64,000 bases of DNA from Natrinema sp. HArc-T2 (GTDB lineage Archaea > Halobacteriota > Halobacteria > Halobacteriales > Natrialbaceae): positions 186,001-250,000 of the forward strand of contig NZ_JBGUAZ010000002.1 in the NCBI RefSeq assembly GCF_041821085.1, written 5' to 3'. Below, piece after piece: positions 46,647 through 55,153 of the stretch. The first letter of the stretch is position 1, and the number at the start of each line of letters is the position of its first letter. The notes under the pieces are model-generated. The model was not told the origin of the DNA. It did not search any database and was given only the letters and a program-made list of their open reading frames with translations. Position numbers and translations under genes: made by a program.

Positions 46647-47765
46647 ATGATGACTGACGCGGAACGGTCGAGACGGGGAGTACTGAAAACGGGGGTGGCG
46701 ATCGCTGGGCTCGGCGTAACTGCCGGGTGCCTCGGCGATACAGGGGTACCCGACGACGGGACAAACGGCGACGGCGGATACACCGTCACGATGGAACCCG
46801 TCGGGACTGTCGAGTTCGATACCGTTCCGGAGCGGTGGGTCCCCTACACGGGCGATTACGCCGACATGGGTGTCGCGCTCGGGCAAGCCGATGGACTGGC
46901 CGGCATCGGTCTCCGGAGTCGGTTCGCCGCCCACCACTACGACGAGTTGCCCGGCGTCTCGGTCGAGACCGGCGACCTCACACAACTCTGGCAAGACGGC
47001 ACCGACCGCGAGACGTTCTACACCATCGATGCGGACGTCCACCTGATCGATCCGAACTTCATGATCAACCGACTCGGCTGGACGCAGGATGACGTCGACG
47101 AGATCACACAAACCGTCGCACCGTTCGTCGGCAACACGATCTTTTCGGCCAGTTACGACTGGCACGACTACCCTCGCTACACGCTGTACGAAGCCTTCGA
47201 AAAAGTGGCCGCGGTGTTTCAGGAACAAGAGCGCTACGAGGCGTTCGAACGCCTCCACGAAGACGTCTTGTCGAACGTACAGTCGCGACTGCCTGACGAG
47301 CAGCCCACCGTTGCGGTACTCGTTCCCGCGTCTCAACAACCCGAGGCGTTCTATCCGTACCTCATCGACGAGGGAACACAATCCAAACACTGGAACGACC
47401 TCCGCGTCGAGGGTGCACTGGCGAAAAACGGCATCGCCGACGCGCAAGCAACCGGCGGAACCATCGACTACGAGACGCTCCTCGAGATCGATCCCGATGT
47501 CATCGCGATCAGACAACAGGGAGCCGTTACCGACGCGGCGTTCGAGGACGGCATGGTCTCGTTCCTGCGAAATCACGACACCGCGAGCAAGCTCCGGGCG
47601 GTCCAGAACGATCGTGTCGTCTACGGCGGGATGACCTACCAGGGACCGATTATCCACCTTTTCCAGCTCGAGCGGGCCGCACAGGGAATCTATCCGGACG
47701 AGTTCGGTGGCGAGCAGCTGTTCGACCGACAAGCAGTCGCTGATATTGTCACAGGCGCGTTGTAA
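46647..47765 (+). CDS. Ferric-siderophore ABC transporter substrate-binding lipoprotein, paralogue 1
   Basis: A 372-residue class III binding protein. The N-terminus has a Tat motif (SRRGVLKTG), a hydrophobic stretch and the lipobox TAGC, so it is exported folded and lipid-anchored outside the membrane. The mature part shows VEFDTVPERWVPYTGDYADM and NPFMINR-like DPNFMINRLGWTQDDV. GYGGMTYQGPIIHLFQLERA is a related late block (VYGGMTYQGPII). It is closely related to the next gene. Operator 2 lies just upstream. The ligand is some iron chelate. Confidence 0.9.
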   Translation: MMTDAERSRRGVLKTGVAIAGLGVTAGCLGDTGVPDDGTNGDGGYTVTMEPVGTVEFDTVPERWVPYTGDYADMGVALGQADGLAGIGLRSRFAAHHYDELPGVSVETGDLTQLWQDGTDRETFYTIDADVHLIDPNFMINRLGWTQDDVDEITQTVAPFVGNTIFSASYDWHDYPRYTLYEAFEKVAAVFQEQERYEAFERLHEDVLSNVQSRLPDEQPTVAVLVPASQQPEAFYPYLIDEGTQSKHWNDLRVEGALAKNGIADAQATGGTIDYETLLEIDPDVIAIRQQGAVTDAAFEDGMVSFLRNHDTASKLRAVQNDRVVYGGMTYQGPIIHLFQLERAAQGIYPDEFGGEQLFDRQAVADIVTGAL

Positions 47766-47803
47766 GCCGAGAGTATCGGACAGCTTCGAAACGCTTTTCA
47801 ATT

Positions 47804-47819
47804 TTTAGGTCAGCCTAAA
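47804..47819 (+). promoter_or_regulatory. Iron-type operator 3 (TTTAGG-N4-CCTAAA)
   Basis: TTTAGG-TCAG-CCTAAA ends 5 nt before the ATG of the second binding protein. An upstream CAATTTTT patch may be part of the core promoter. Position and sequence repeat operators 1 and 2. Confidence 0.85.
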
Positions 47820-47824
47820 AAACG

Positions 47825-48937
47825 ATGAGTGACGAACAGGCGTGGACGAGACGGAACGTACTCCGAACTGGCGGAACGATCGCAAGCGCCGGCCTGATGG
47901 CCGGCTGCCTCGGTGAGAGCGGATCATCAGACGACGACACTGCGTACACGGTGTCGATGCCGCCGGTCGGCGAGGTCGAGTTCGACGGCGTCCCGAAGAA
48001 CTGGGCAGCCAGCAACGGGAGCTGGGCCGACATGGGAATCGCACTGGGACAGAAACCACCCGAGGCACTGTATCTCGCCAGTCGGTACCACACGCAGTAC
48101 TATGACGAAATTCCGGGCGTGAGCGTCGACAAAAGCGATATAAAATCGTTCTGGGGAGACGGGACGCTGGGTCCGGAAGAAGTGCTCTCGATGAGCGAAA
48201 CCGTCGATCTGTTCGTCATGGACCCGAACTTCGTCCTCAATCGCGGCAACGGCTGGAAGCAAGAGGACATCGACCAAGTCGAGGCGACAGGAACACCCTT
48301 CTTCGGCAACAGTATCTTTTCGAGCGGCTACAAGTGGCACGACTACGACTATCTCACGCTGTACGAGGCCTTCGAGAAGCTCTCACAGGTCTTCCAAGAA
48401 ACGGAACGATACGAGGCCTTCGCAAGCCTCCATGACGAGTTCCAGTCGAACGTCGCTGATATTGTGCCACCAGAAGCAGAGCGACCGAGCGTCGCTATCA
48501 TGTGGGCGGCTGAAAGTGATATGGGATCGTTTTCTCCGTACCTCATCGGCGACGGAACGAGTTTCAAGCAATGGCGTGAACTCGGAGTCAAGGACGCGTT
48601 TGCCAACACGGACGTACGCGACTTCCACAGTACACGTAGCTCGGTCGGCTACGAGACGCTGCTCGAGATCGATCCCGATATCATCCTGTTCCGTGGTCAG
48701 GAAGCGAAGACGGTCGAGGAGTTCCAGAACGCGATCGTCAGCCAGCTAGAAAACGACGACGTCGCGAGCGAATTGACTGCTGTTCAGAACGGCGAGGTCT
48801 ACCGTGGCGGCCCGCTCTACCAGGGGCCGATCACGAACCTCGTCGTCACGCAACGTGCAGCCGAACAGGTCTACGGTATCGACGAACAGCTCTACGACCC
48901 ACAGGAGGTCAGCGACATCATCAACGGAGACTTCTAG
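47825..48937 (+). CDS. Ferric-siderophore ABC transporter substrate-binding lipoprotein, paralogue 2
   Basis: A 370-residue Tat lipoprotein: TRRNVLRTG, a hydrophobic segment and lipobox MAGC. It shares block after block with paralogue 1, for example VEFDGVPKNWAASNGSWADM, VGYETLLEIDPDIILF and YRGGPLYQGPITNLVVTQRA. Two tandem copies, each with its own operator, suggest duplication followed by divergence in chelate preference. The shared permease and ATPase upstream would serve both. Confidence 0.9.
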   Translation: MSDEQAWTRRNVLRTGGTIASAGLMAGCLGESGSSDDDTAYTVSMPPVGEVEFDGVPKNWAASNGSWADMGIALGQKPPEALYLASRYHTQYYDEIPGVSVDKSDIKSFWGDGTLGPEEVLSMSETVDLFVMDPNFVLNRGNGWKQEDIDQVEATGTPFFGNSIFSSGYKWHDYDYLTLYEAFEKLSQVFQETERYEAFASLHDEFQSNVADIVPPEAERPSVAIMWAAESDMGSFSPYLIGDGTSFKQWRELGVKDAFANTDVRDFHSTRSSVGYETLLEIDPDIILFRGQEAKTVEEFQNAIVSQLENDDVASELTAVQNGEVYRGGPLYQGPITNLVVTQRAAEQVYGIDEQLYDPQEVSDIINGDF

Positions 48938-48960
48938 ATCGTTCGCCTCGCTACCGCACG

Positions 48961-51369
48961 CTACTGTGGGCTCGTCCAGTCGAATTCTTGAATCGGCGAT
49001 TCGCCCGCGTCGTCGGCAGATTCTGAGGCACGACTCGAGGCGCCAGCCGTCCCCGAACCGCCGTCCTGTCCGTCTGCTTCGACACGGTAGTCGTCAGCAG
49101 CCGGGAGTCCACGGTCAGTATCACCCGCAGTCTCGAGTGGCGTCTCGACCGACTCGACATCGACCTCGAACGCTGCCAGCGCGTTGGACAGTTCTCGTGC
49201 CCGGTCGGACAGCGACGTGGCGGTGTGTGAGACCTCGACGAGCGACGACGTCTGTTCTTCGGCAGCCGCGGCGACCGTCTCCGCTTCGGCGCTGGTCTCC
49301 CCGCTGATCGCCGTGACGTCGTCGGTCATCCGCACGATCTCCTGTGTCGCGCCGGCCTGCTGTTGGGTCGCCGCCGAGATCTCCTGGACGCCCTCGCTCG
49401 TCTCCTCGGCGAACGACGAGATTTCCTCGAGCGAGTCGACCGTCGTCTCGACCGCGTTGCGGTGGTCGGCGATCCGCTCGTCGGTCTCTCTGACGACGGT
49501 GGCGACCTGCTCGGTCTGCTCGCTGACGCGCTCGAGGCGTGCTTCGATGTCGGTCGCGGCCTCCTGGGTGTCCTCGGCGAGGGACTTGACCTGTTCTGCG
49601 ACCGCGGTGAACTGGGCGTCGTCCGAACTCGAGCGGGCAGCCTCGATGCTGGCGTTGAGCGCGAGCATGTTCGTCTCCTTCGTGACGTCGGCGATGAACT
49701 CGAGGAGGTCGTCGATGGCCTCGATTTCGCTCTCGAGGCGGGCGACTTCCGTGACGGCATCGGTCGCCTCGGCTTCGATGGCGTTCATGCCGTCGATCGC
49801 CCGACGGGCCGACTCGCGGGCGTCCGCACTCGCCGTCGCGGTCTGCTCGGCGAGGCCTGCGACCTGTGAGGAGGTCGCGGCGATCTGCTGGGTGGTCGTC
49901 GAAAGTTCGTCGACCTCGGTACTGATCATCGCGAGGTGATCGCTCTGGCGCTCGGCCCCGTCGGCGATCCCCTGCACCGAGGTCGTCACCTGCTCGGAGG
50001 CCGACCGGACCTCGACGACCCCGTCGGCCGTCGATTCCGCAGCGTCGTCGACCGCGTCGGCAAAGGCCCGCGTCGCAGCCACCGTCGCCTCGAGGTCGTC
50101 CATCATGTCGTTGAACGCCGCCGCGACCGTCGCCATCGCCTCGCTGTCGGCGTCGAGGTCGAGGCGCCGCGTCAGGTCGCCGTCGGCACAGGCCCGCATC
50201 GTCGTGCCGTACTGGTCAGCCGTCTGCTCGAGTTGCCGGGAGAAGCGCTCGGATTCTGTCCGTTCTCGTTCGGCCTCGGCGCGGGCGGCTTCGGCTTCCT
50301 CGAGCCGATCGCGCAGCGACTGGCGCATCCGATCGATCGACCGATGCAGCTCGCCGAGTTCGTCCGAACGGGTCGACTCGACTGGCTCGTCCAGGTTCCC
50401 GTCCTCGATGGCAGCAGCCCGCTTCGAGAGGTCGCGAAGCGAGCGGGCCGTGTTCCGTCCGACCGTCGCACCGAGAACCAGCATGCCTCCGAACGTCACG
50501 GCAAGCATCGCAAGCAGCCAGTTCGAGATAGTCGACTGGAGCGCGTAGGCGTCAGATGCTGGGACACGGGTCGTCAGCGTCCAGCCGTCGTGCTCGAGTG
50601 GCGCGTAGCCGACGACGGTCTCGCTGTCGTCGGACCCGGCGTCGGTCGAGGTCGTGCCCGTGCCGTTCGCGACGGTGGCAGGATCGAGCGCGTCGTCTTG
50701 CAACAGCAGCGACCGGTTCTCGGCGAGGACGACCGTCCCCGAGCGGTCGACGACGACCACGTCGTCATTGTTGTCGGCGCCGATCATGTACCGGGACAAC
50801 GACTCGAGGTCGACGAGGCCGACGAGGACGTGGTCGGACTCGCCAGGGACGTCGCTGACGGCGAGCATCGCCGGTCGGCCCGCCTCGGTTTCGAAGGCCT
50901 CGGAGAAGACAACCTGCGAATCGTCTTCCAGGACGGTCGAGAGGTGAGTGTCGGTCGCATCGCTGAGTCGACCGTCGTCGGTGATGACCGCGTTCGTGCC
51001 CGCGTTCGCGTGGACGACACCCGCCTCGGTATCGACGTAGTACGCGCCTTCGAACGCGGTGCGGTCGTTCATCCGGTGTAACGAGTCGCTGATCGCCACT
51101 CGGTCATCGCTGCGAAACGCCGACGAGCGGGGAAGTGACCCCAGATAGCGCTCGGTCGACTGGAACCAGATATCGAGCCGGTTTGCATCCTTCTCAGCAC
51201 CGGTAACGAGCTGTGATTCGACATCTGACCGGAGTTCGGAGCCAGTCTGTGCGTAGATACTGCCGCCGAACGCCCCCACGATGAGGAAGATAACGACAAG
51301 TGCTGTGAGAAACCGTAACGCATAGCTGCGGCGAACACCGGGAATACCCTCCCACGGATTCAAGCCCAT
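48961..51369 (-). CDS. Methyl-accepting chemotaxis (halobacterial transducer) protein
   Basis: An 802-residue transducer; the start is the ATG at 51367-51369 (MGLNPWEGIPGVRRSYALRF). TM1 is at about 15-37 and an extracellular Cache-like sensor at about 38-290. TM2 is near NWLLAMLAVTFGGMLVLGA. HAMP domains contain LRDLSKRAAAIEDGNLDEPV and CADGDLTRRLDLD. The signalling hairpin tip reads ETNMLALNASIEAARSSSDD. The usual tip sequence is slightly altered after the EAAR (SSSDDAQFTAVAEQV). The C-terminal 60 residues are acidic and disordered. No che genes are in the window. The ligand is unknown. Confidence 0.93.
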   Translation of the reverse strand: MGLNPWEGIPGVRRSYALRFLTALVVIFLIVGAFGGSIYAQTGSELRSDVESQLVTGAEKDANRLDIWFQSTERYLGSLPRSSAFRSDDRVAISDSLHRMNDRTAFEGAYYVDTEAGVVHANAGTNAVITDDGRLSDATDTHLSTVLEDDSQVVFSEAFETEAGRPAMLAVSDVPGESDHVLVGLVDLESLSRYMIGADNNDDVVVVDRSGTVVLAENRSLLLQDDALDPATVANGTGTTSTDAGSDDSETVVGYAPLEHDGWTLTTRVPASDAYALQSTISNWLLAMLAVTFGGMLVLGATVGRNTARSLRDLSKRAAAIEDGNLDEPVESTRSDELGELHRSIDRMRQSLRDRLEEAEAARAEAERERTESERFSRQLEQTADQYGTTMRACADGDLTRRLDLDADSEAMATVAAAFNDMMDDLEATVAATRAFADAVDDAAESTADGVVEVRSASEQVTTSVQGIADGAERQSDHLAMISTEVDELSTTTQQIAATSSQVAGLAEQTATASADARESARRAIDGMNAIEAEATDAVTEVARLESEIEAIDDLLEFIADVTKETNMLALNASIEAARSSSDDAQFTAVAEQVKSLAEDTQEAATDIEARLERVSEQTEQVATVVRETDERIADHRNAVETTVDSLEEISSFAEETSEGVQEISAATQQQAGATQEIVRMTDDVTAISGETSAEAETVAAAAEEQTSSLVEVSHTATSLSDRARELSNALAAFEVDVESVETPLETAGDTDRGLPAADDYRVEADGQDGGSGTAGASSRASESADDAGESPIQEFDWTSPQ

Positions 51370-51562
51370 ATGATGATGGAACTCGACGCACCCGGTATGT
51401 AACTCGCTAAGAGTTATATGTAGCGCTATAGATAACTCATATTCGATATCGAGAGACAGCGGTCGCGGTCCACTGGCGACCCCGGTCGGTCGATGAACCT
51501 CCAAACGGAACCAGCCGAGTCAGTCCGAACCGCTGAAATACCGCCACGCCCTACTCGCTGCC

Positions 51563-53629
51563 GTGTCGAAGCAGGTCCAGCAGGTCGATACGATCTTCTG
51601 TCACGAAACCGGCGACGACTACCTGATCGTCGTCGAACGTGACGGCAAACGGCTGTTCAGGGCGAAACTCGGACTCTCGGAAACGTCAGCCGGCCCCCGC
51701 CCCGCGAAGTTCCGGCTCAAACAGGGCTCGAGCGAAGAGCCCCGCCAGCCCGACGAGTTCGTCGAGCTCGCCCGTCGAGCCAAACGCATCCGCATCTCCG
51801 AGCAAACCTCGCCCGAGGGACGGCGCGAGCTCACCGAGATGCTCGAAGGCTACCAACTCGAAGACAAGGCCAAGACCGTCCGGACCTGCCGTTACTGCGC
51901 TTCTGCGGGCCAGTACTCGCCGATCACCACCGAGACAGCGGTCAAAGACGACAACGACTGGATCTGCCGGGACTGTGCCCGTCAGGAACTCGAGCGCCAG
52001 CTGTCCTTTTCGGGCAGCGGCGCGGTCACCGGCGCGGCCAAAGAGCGCCTCGAGGAACTCATGCTCGAGGTCCAGGACCTAGAACGGATCGTCAACCTGC
52101 TCAAGGGGCAGCTCGATCCCGATCTGACGAAGTTCGATACTATCTCGGCGACGACCGACGAGGTCGACCCCGTCCGGATCGACTCGCTGAACCTCCATCC
52201 GGGCTTACAGGACCTGCTCGAGGATCGGTTCGAGACCCTGCTGCCGGTCCAGAGCCTCGCGGTCGAAAACGGGCTGTTCGGCGGCGACGACCAGATGGTC
52301 GTCTCGGCGACGGCGACGGGGAAGACCCTCGTCGGCGAGATGGCCGGCATCAACCGCGTCTTAAACGGCAAGGGGACGATGCTCTTTCTCGTGCCACTGG
52401 TGGCCCTGGCCAATCAGAAGTACGAGGACTTCCAGGACGAGTACGGCCACCTCGTCGACGTCTCCATCCGCGTGGGTGCGAGCCGGATCGCCGACAACGG
52501 CAACCAGTTCGATCCCAACGCCGACGTCATCGTCGGCACCTACGAGGGGATCGACCACGCCCTGCGGACGGGCAAGGACATGGGCGACATCGGTACCGTC
52601 GTCATCGACGAGGTCCACACCCTCAAAGAAGAGGAGCGGGGCCACCGCCTCGACGGCCTTATTTCGCGGCTCAAGTACACTTGCGAGCAACGCGCGAAGC
52701 GCCGCGACGACTATGGGGGTGCGCAGTGGGTCTACCTCTCGGCGACCGTCGGCAACCCCGAACAGCTCGCGGGCGCGCTCGAGTCGACGCTCATCGAATT
52801 CGAGGAGCGACCGGTGCCGATCGAACGTCACGTCACGTTCGCCGACGGCCAAGAGAAGGTCCGCATCGAGAACAAGCTCGTCAAACGCGCGTTCGACACC
52901 GAGTCCTCCAAAGGCTATCGGGGCCAGACGATCATCTTCACCAACTCGAGGCGACGCTGTCACGAAATTTCGCGGAAACTCGAGTATTCCGCCGCACCCT
53001 ATCACGCCGGCTTAGATTACAAGCGCCGCAAGGAAGTCGAACGCAAGTTCGGCGAGCAGGAACTCTCCGCGGTCGTCACGACCGCCGCACTCGCTGCGGG
53101 GGTCGACTTCCCGGCCTCGCAGGTGATCTTCGACTCGCTGGCGATGGGCATCGAGTGGCTCTCCGTCCAGGAGTTCCACCAGATGCTCGGTCGCGCGGGC
53201 CGACCCGACTACCACGACAAGGGGACGGTGTACGTCCTCGTCGAACCCGATTGCGCCTACCACAACTCGATGGAGATGTCCGAGGACGAAGTCGCCTTCA
53301 AACTCCTCAAAGGCGAGATGGAGTCGGTGATGACCCACTACGACGAGGCCGCCGCCGTCGAGGAAACGCTGGCGAACGTCACCGTCGGCGGTAAGGCCAC
53401 GAAGGCGCTCAACGACCGCATGATCGGCGACGTGCCGACGAAACACGCCATCGGCAAGCTCCTGCAGTACGAATTCATCGACGGCTTCGAACCTACGCCA
53501 CTCGGTCGCGTCGTCACGGAACACTTCTTAGAACCCGGACAGGCGTTTACCCTGCTTGACGGCATCCGGAAAGACGCCCATCCTTACGAACTCGTCGCAG
53601 ACATCGAACTGCGCGACGAGGATCGCTGA
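51563..53629 (+). CDS. DEAD/DEVH-box helicase, Ski2-like, with N-terminal zinc finger
   Basis: A 688-residue helicase starting at GTG 51563 (MSKQVQQVDTIFCHETGDDY). The N-terminal 200 residues include an acidic domain and a four-cysteine finger (CRYC ... CRDC, about 111-138). The helicase core has SATATGKTLVGEM (motif I, about 248-260), VVIDEVHTL (motif II, about 345-353) and YLSATVGN (motif III). VTTAALAAGVDFPASQ and FHQMLGRAGRPDYHDKG (motif VI) complete it. The order is that of archaeal Hel308/Ski2-like enzymes, but it is shorter at the C-terminus than Hel308. It probably works on DNA or RNA in repair or decay. Confidence 0.88.
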   Translation: MSKQVQQVDTIFCHETGDDYLIVVERDGKRLFRAKLGLSETSAGPRPAKFRLKQGSSEEPRQPDEFVELARRAKRIRISEQTSPEGRRELTEMLEGYQLEDKAKTVRTCRYCASAGQYSPITTETAVKDDNDWICRDCARQELERQLSFSGSGAVTGAAKERLEELMLEVQDLERIVNLLKGQLDPDLTKFDTISATTDEVDPVRIDSLNLHPGLQDLLEDRFETLLPVQSLAVENGLFGGDDQMVVSATATGKTLVGEMAGINRVLNGKGTMLFLVPLVALANQKYEDFQDEYGHLVDVSIRVGASRIADNGNQFDPNADVIVGTYEGIDHALRTGKDMGDIGTVVIDEVHTLKEEERGHRLDGLISRLKYTCEQRAKRRDDYGGAQWVYLSATVGNPEQLAGALESTLIEFEERPVPIERHVTFADGQEKVRIENKLVKRAFDTESSKGYRGQTIIFTNSRRRCHEISRKLEYSAAPYHAGLDYKRRKEVERKFGEQELSAVVTTAALAAGVDFPASQVIFDSLAMGIEWLSVQEFHQMLGRAGRPDYHDKGTVYVLVEPDCAYHNSMEMSEDEVAFKLLKGEMESVMTHYDEAAAVEETLANVTVGGKATKALNDRMIGDVPTKHAIGKLLQYEFIDGFEPTPLGRVVTEHFLEPGQAFTLLDGIRKDAHPYELVADIELRDEDR

Positions 53630-53776
53630 TCGGGCCAGCCGCGCCGCGGTCGGTATGCGCGGAGCCGGCCACAATCGTTTTACGCCTGCTTCAGCGGCCA
53701 GAACGATCGGCCAGAATCATAAAGGAGACGAGCGCGCAATCGACAGCCAGCACGGGGCTGCCCCGACGCTGTCACC

Positions 53777-54538
53777 ATGGACCCGACGGACTACTGTCAG
53801 TCAGTGCCGGTGCAACCGCGACCGTCCTGTGGGTGCACCGGCAAATCGGTACAGCAGACCGTACCGACGACGCCAGCCGCGATCGACCCCCCGGCACTCG
53901 TCCTACTTGTTCACTCGAGCGACACAGTACCTGACGCCTGTGAGGAGTTGTGTGCCGACGGCGAGACGGCACATCTCTCGGTTACCTTCGCCGACGAGAA
54001 GCCGACCTGCCCCAGGGAAGCGGAAATCGGCGACCGATTCGGCCAGCTCACGGTCGGGAACGTCCTCGCCGACGACTCGGCGCCGGATTTCACTCAGTCA
54101 GTCGTCACCGAGACGGTGCCTGATCCGACCGACCTCACCGCGATCGGCATCGCAGTGAGCCGCTTTTGCAAACACTGGGGCGACACCGACGATAATCTGA
54201 CAGTCTGTTTCGATTCGCTCGACGCTCTGCTCCGGCACACGCCACCGGCGGACGTCTTCCAGTTCACGCACGTCCTCGCGAACCGATTCGCGAGCGTCGA
54301 CGCTCACGCCCACGTTCACTTCGATCCGACGCACCACGAGGACCGTGTCGTCTCGGCATTCGGGGTGATCTTCGACGCCGTCGTCGTTGCCGACTGCGAC
54401 GAGTCACTCCCAGAAGCGACCGACAAGGATGTCGCCTCGATGCTAGCCGAGTGGACGGACACACCGCCGATCGGCAGCGAACCGGATACGGTCTCCGAAG
54501 CGACCGACGAGGAGATCGAGCGACTGCTCGGCGACTGA
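53777..54538 (+). CDS. DUF7504-like protein, second paralogue, with repeat-derived N-terminus
   Basis: A 253-residue protein starting at ATG 53777. Residues about 4-29 are encoded by palindromic element B; real family homology begins near residue 37 (ALVLLVHSSDTVPDACEELC). The core order, TDLTAIGIAVSRFCKHWGD, LTVCFDSLDALLRHTP, FQFTHVLANRFASVDAHAHV and IFDAVVVADCDES, parallels the 14153 gene. There is no Walker A loop. A C-terminal tail ends EEIERLLGD. No other in-frame start lies between element B and the core. Its stop coincides with element C. Function is unknown. Confidence 0.65.
   Translation: MDPTDYCQSVPVQPRPSCGCTGKSVQQTVPTTPAAIDPPALVLLVHSSDTVPDACEELCADGETAHLSVTFADEKPTCPREAEIGDRFGQLTVGNVLADDSAPDFTQSVVTETVPDPTDLTAIGIAVSRFCKHWGDTDDNLTVCFDSLDALLRHTPPADVFQFTHVLANRFASVDAHAHVHFDPTHHEDRVVSAFGVIFDAVVVADCDESLPEATDKDVASMLAEWTDTPPIGSEPDTVSEATDEEIERLLGD
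53785..53863 (+). repeat. 82-bp palindromic element, copy B
   Basis: It contains CGGACTACTGTCAGTCAGTG, the perfect 9-bp inverted pair GCCGGTGCA/TGCACCGGC, then AATCGGTACAGCAGACCGTA. It lies within the 5' end of the DUF7504-like reading frame, 8 nt after its ATG, and stays in frame through its whole length. Confidence 0.85.
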
Positions 54539-54620
54539 TACGGACTCCTGTCAGTCAGTGCCGGTGCACCCCCCGACCCGTCCTGCGGACCCACCGGGAC
54601 ATCGGGACAGCAGACCGTAT
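54538..54620 (+). repeat. 82-bp palindromic element, copy C
   Basis: Terminal ATACGGACTCCTGTC and the inverted right end GACAGCAGACCGTAT (inverse ATACGGTCTGCTGTC) agree at 13 of 15 positions. The inner pair is CCGGTG/CACCGG. It occupies nearly the whole gap between the convergent DUF7504-like and BofA-like genes and starts on the last base of the former's TGA. A role as a bidirectional terminator is plausible. Confidence 0.85.
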
Positions 54621-54630
54621 GACTCGCCAG

Positions 54631-54885
54631 TCACGGGACGAAGGCGATCCCGAACAGCGACAGCGCAAGCACGAGTATCGAGCCCGGAACGCCACCGACC
54701 GCGACGATCCCGATCGTCAGCGGTGACACCGCCACCGTGACGCCGAAGACGACCTGTGCGAGATACAACACGACGAGCCCACCGATCGCGTTGACAATAA
54801 ATGGCCTGGCAATCGCAACGAGCTGTGCCGCCGCGAGCACGAGGAGCAAGACGAGGATCAAAAGCAGCACCTCGAGTCCGGTCAT
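54631..54885 (-). CDS. BofA-like membrane protein
   Basis: An 84-residue, very hydrophobic protein, MTGLEVLLLILVLLLVLAAA to SLFGIAFVP, with two or three helices. The middle RPFIVNAIGGLVVLYLAQVV and the ending VGGVPGSILVLALSLFGI match the pro-sigma-K processing inhibitor BofA family. That family also occurs in archaea, where no sigma-K exists. In bacteria BofA holds a site-2 protease in check. An M50 protease is encoded at 38617 but not next to it, so a link is speculation. Confidence 0.75.
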   Translation of the reverse strand: MTGLEVLLLILVLLLVLAAAQLVAIARPFIVNAIGGLVVLYLAQVVFGVTVAVSPLTIGIVAVGGVPGSILVLALSLFGIAFVP

Positions 54886-55041
54886 AGGTGCAGTATCACG
54901 GCATCGGGCAAAACCGTTCGCTCAGTCACCGATGACTGTCTATCAGGGGAGGAGACAGCGCCTCGCGTGCAATGGGTCACACAGCGGCGGCCAATGGGAT
55001 AACGAAACGCTTTATGTTGAGGGGACGGTATCGAAGTGTAC

Positions 55042-55114
55042 GGGATCGTGGGTTAGCTTGGTATACTTCGGGCCTTGGGTGCCCGTGACCCCGGTTCAAA
55101 TCCGGGCGATCCCA
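55042..55114 (+). tRNA. tRNA-Pro (TGG)
   Basis: Acceptor arms GGGATCG and CGATCCC pair fully, with discriminator A. The anticodon stem CGGGC-CTTGGGT-GCCCG gives anticodon TGG. The T arm is CCCCGGTTCAAATCCGGG-like. There is no intron and no encoded CCA tail. Confidence 0.96.
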
Positions 55115-55153
55115 TAGTTCTGCTGTGCGCAACCATCGTGAGCAGTGGCTCTG

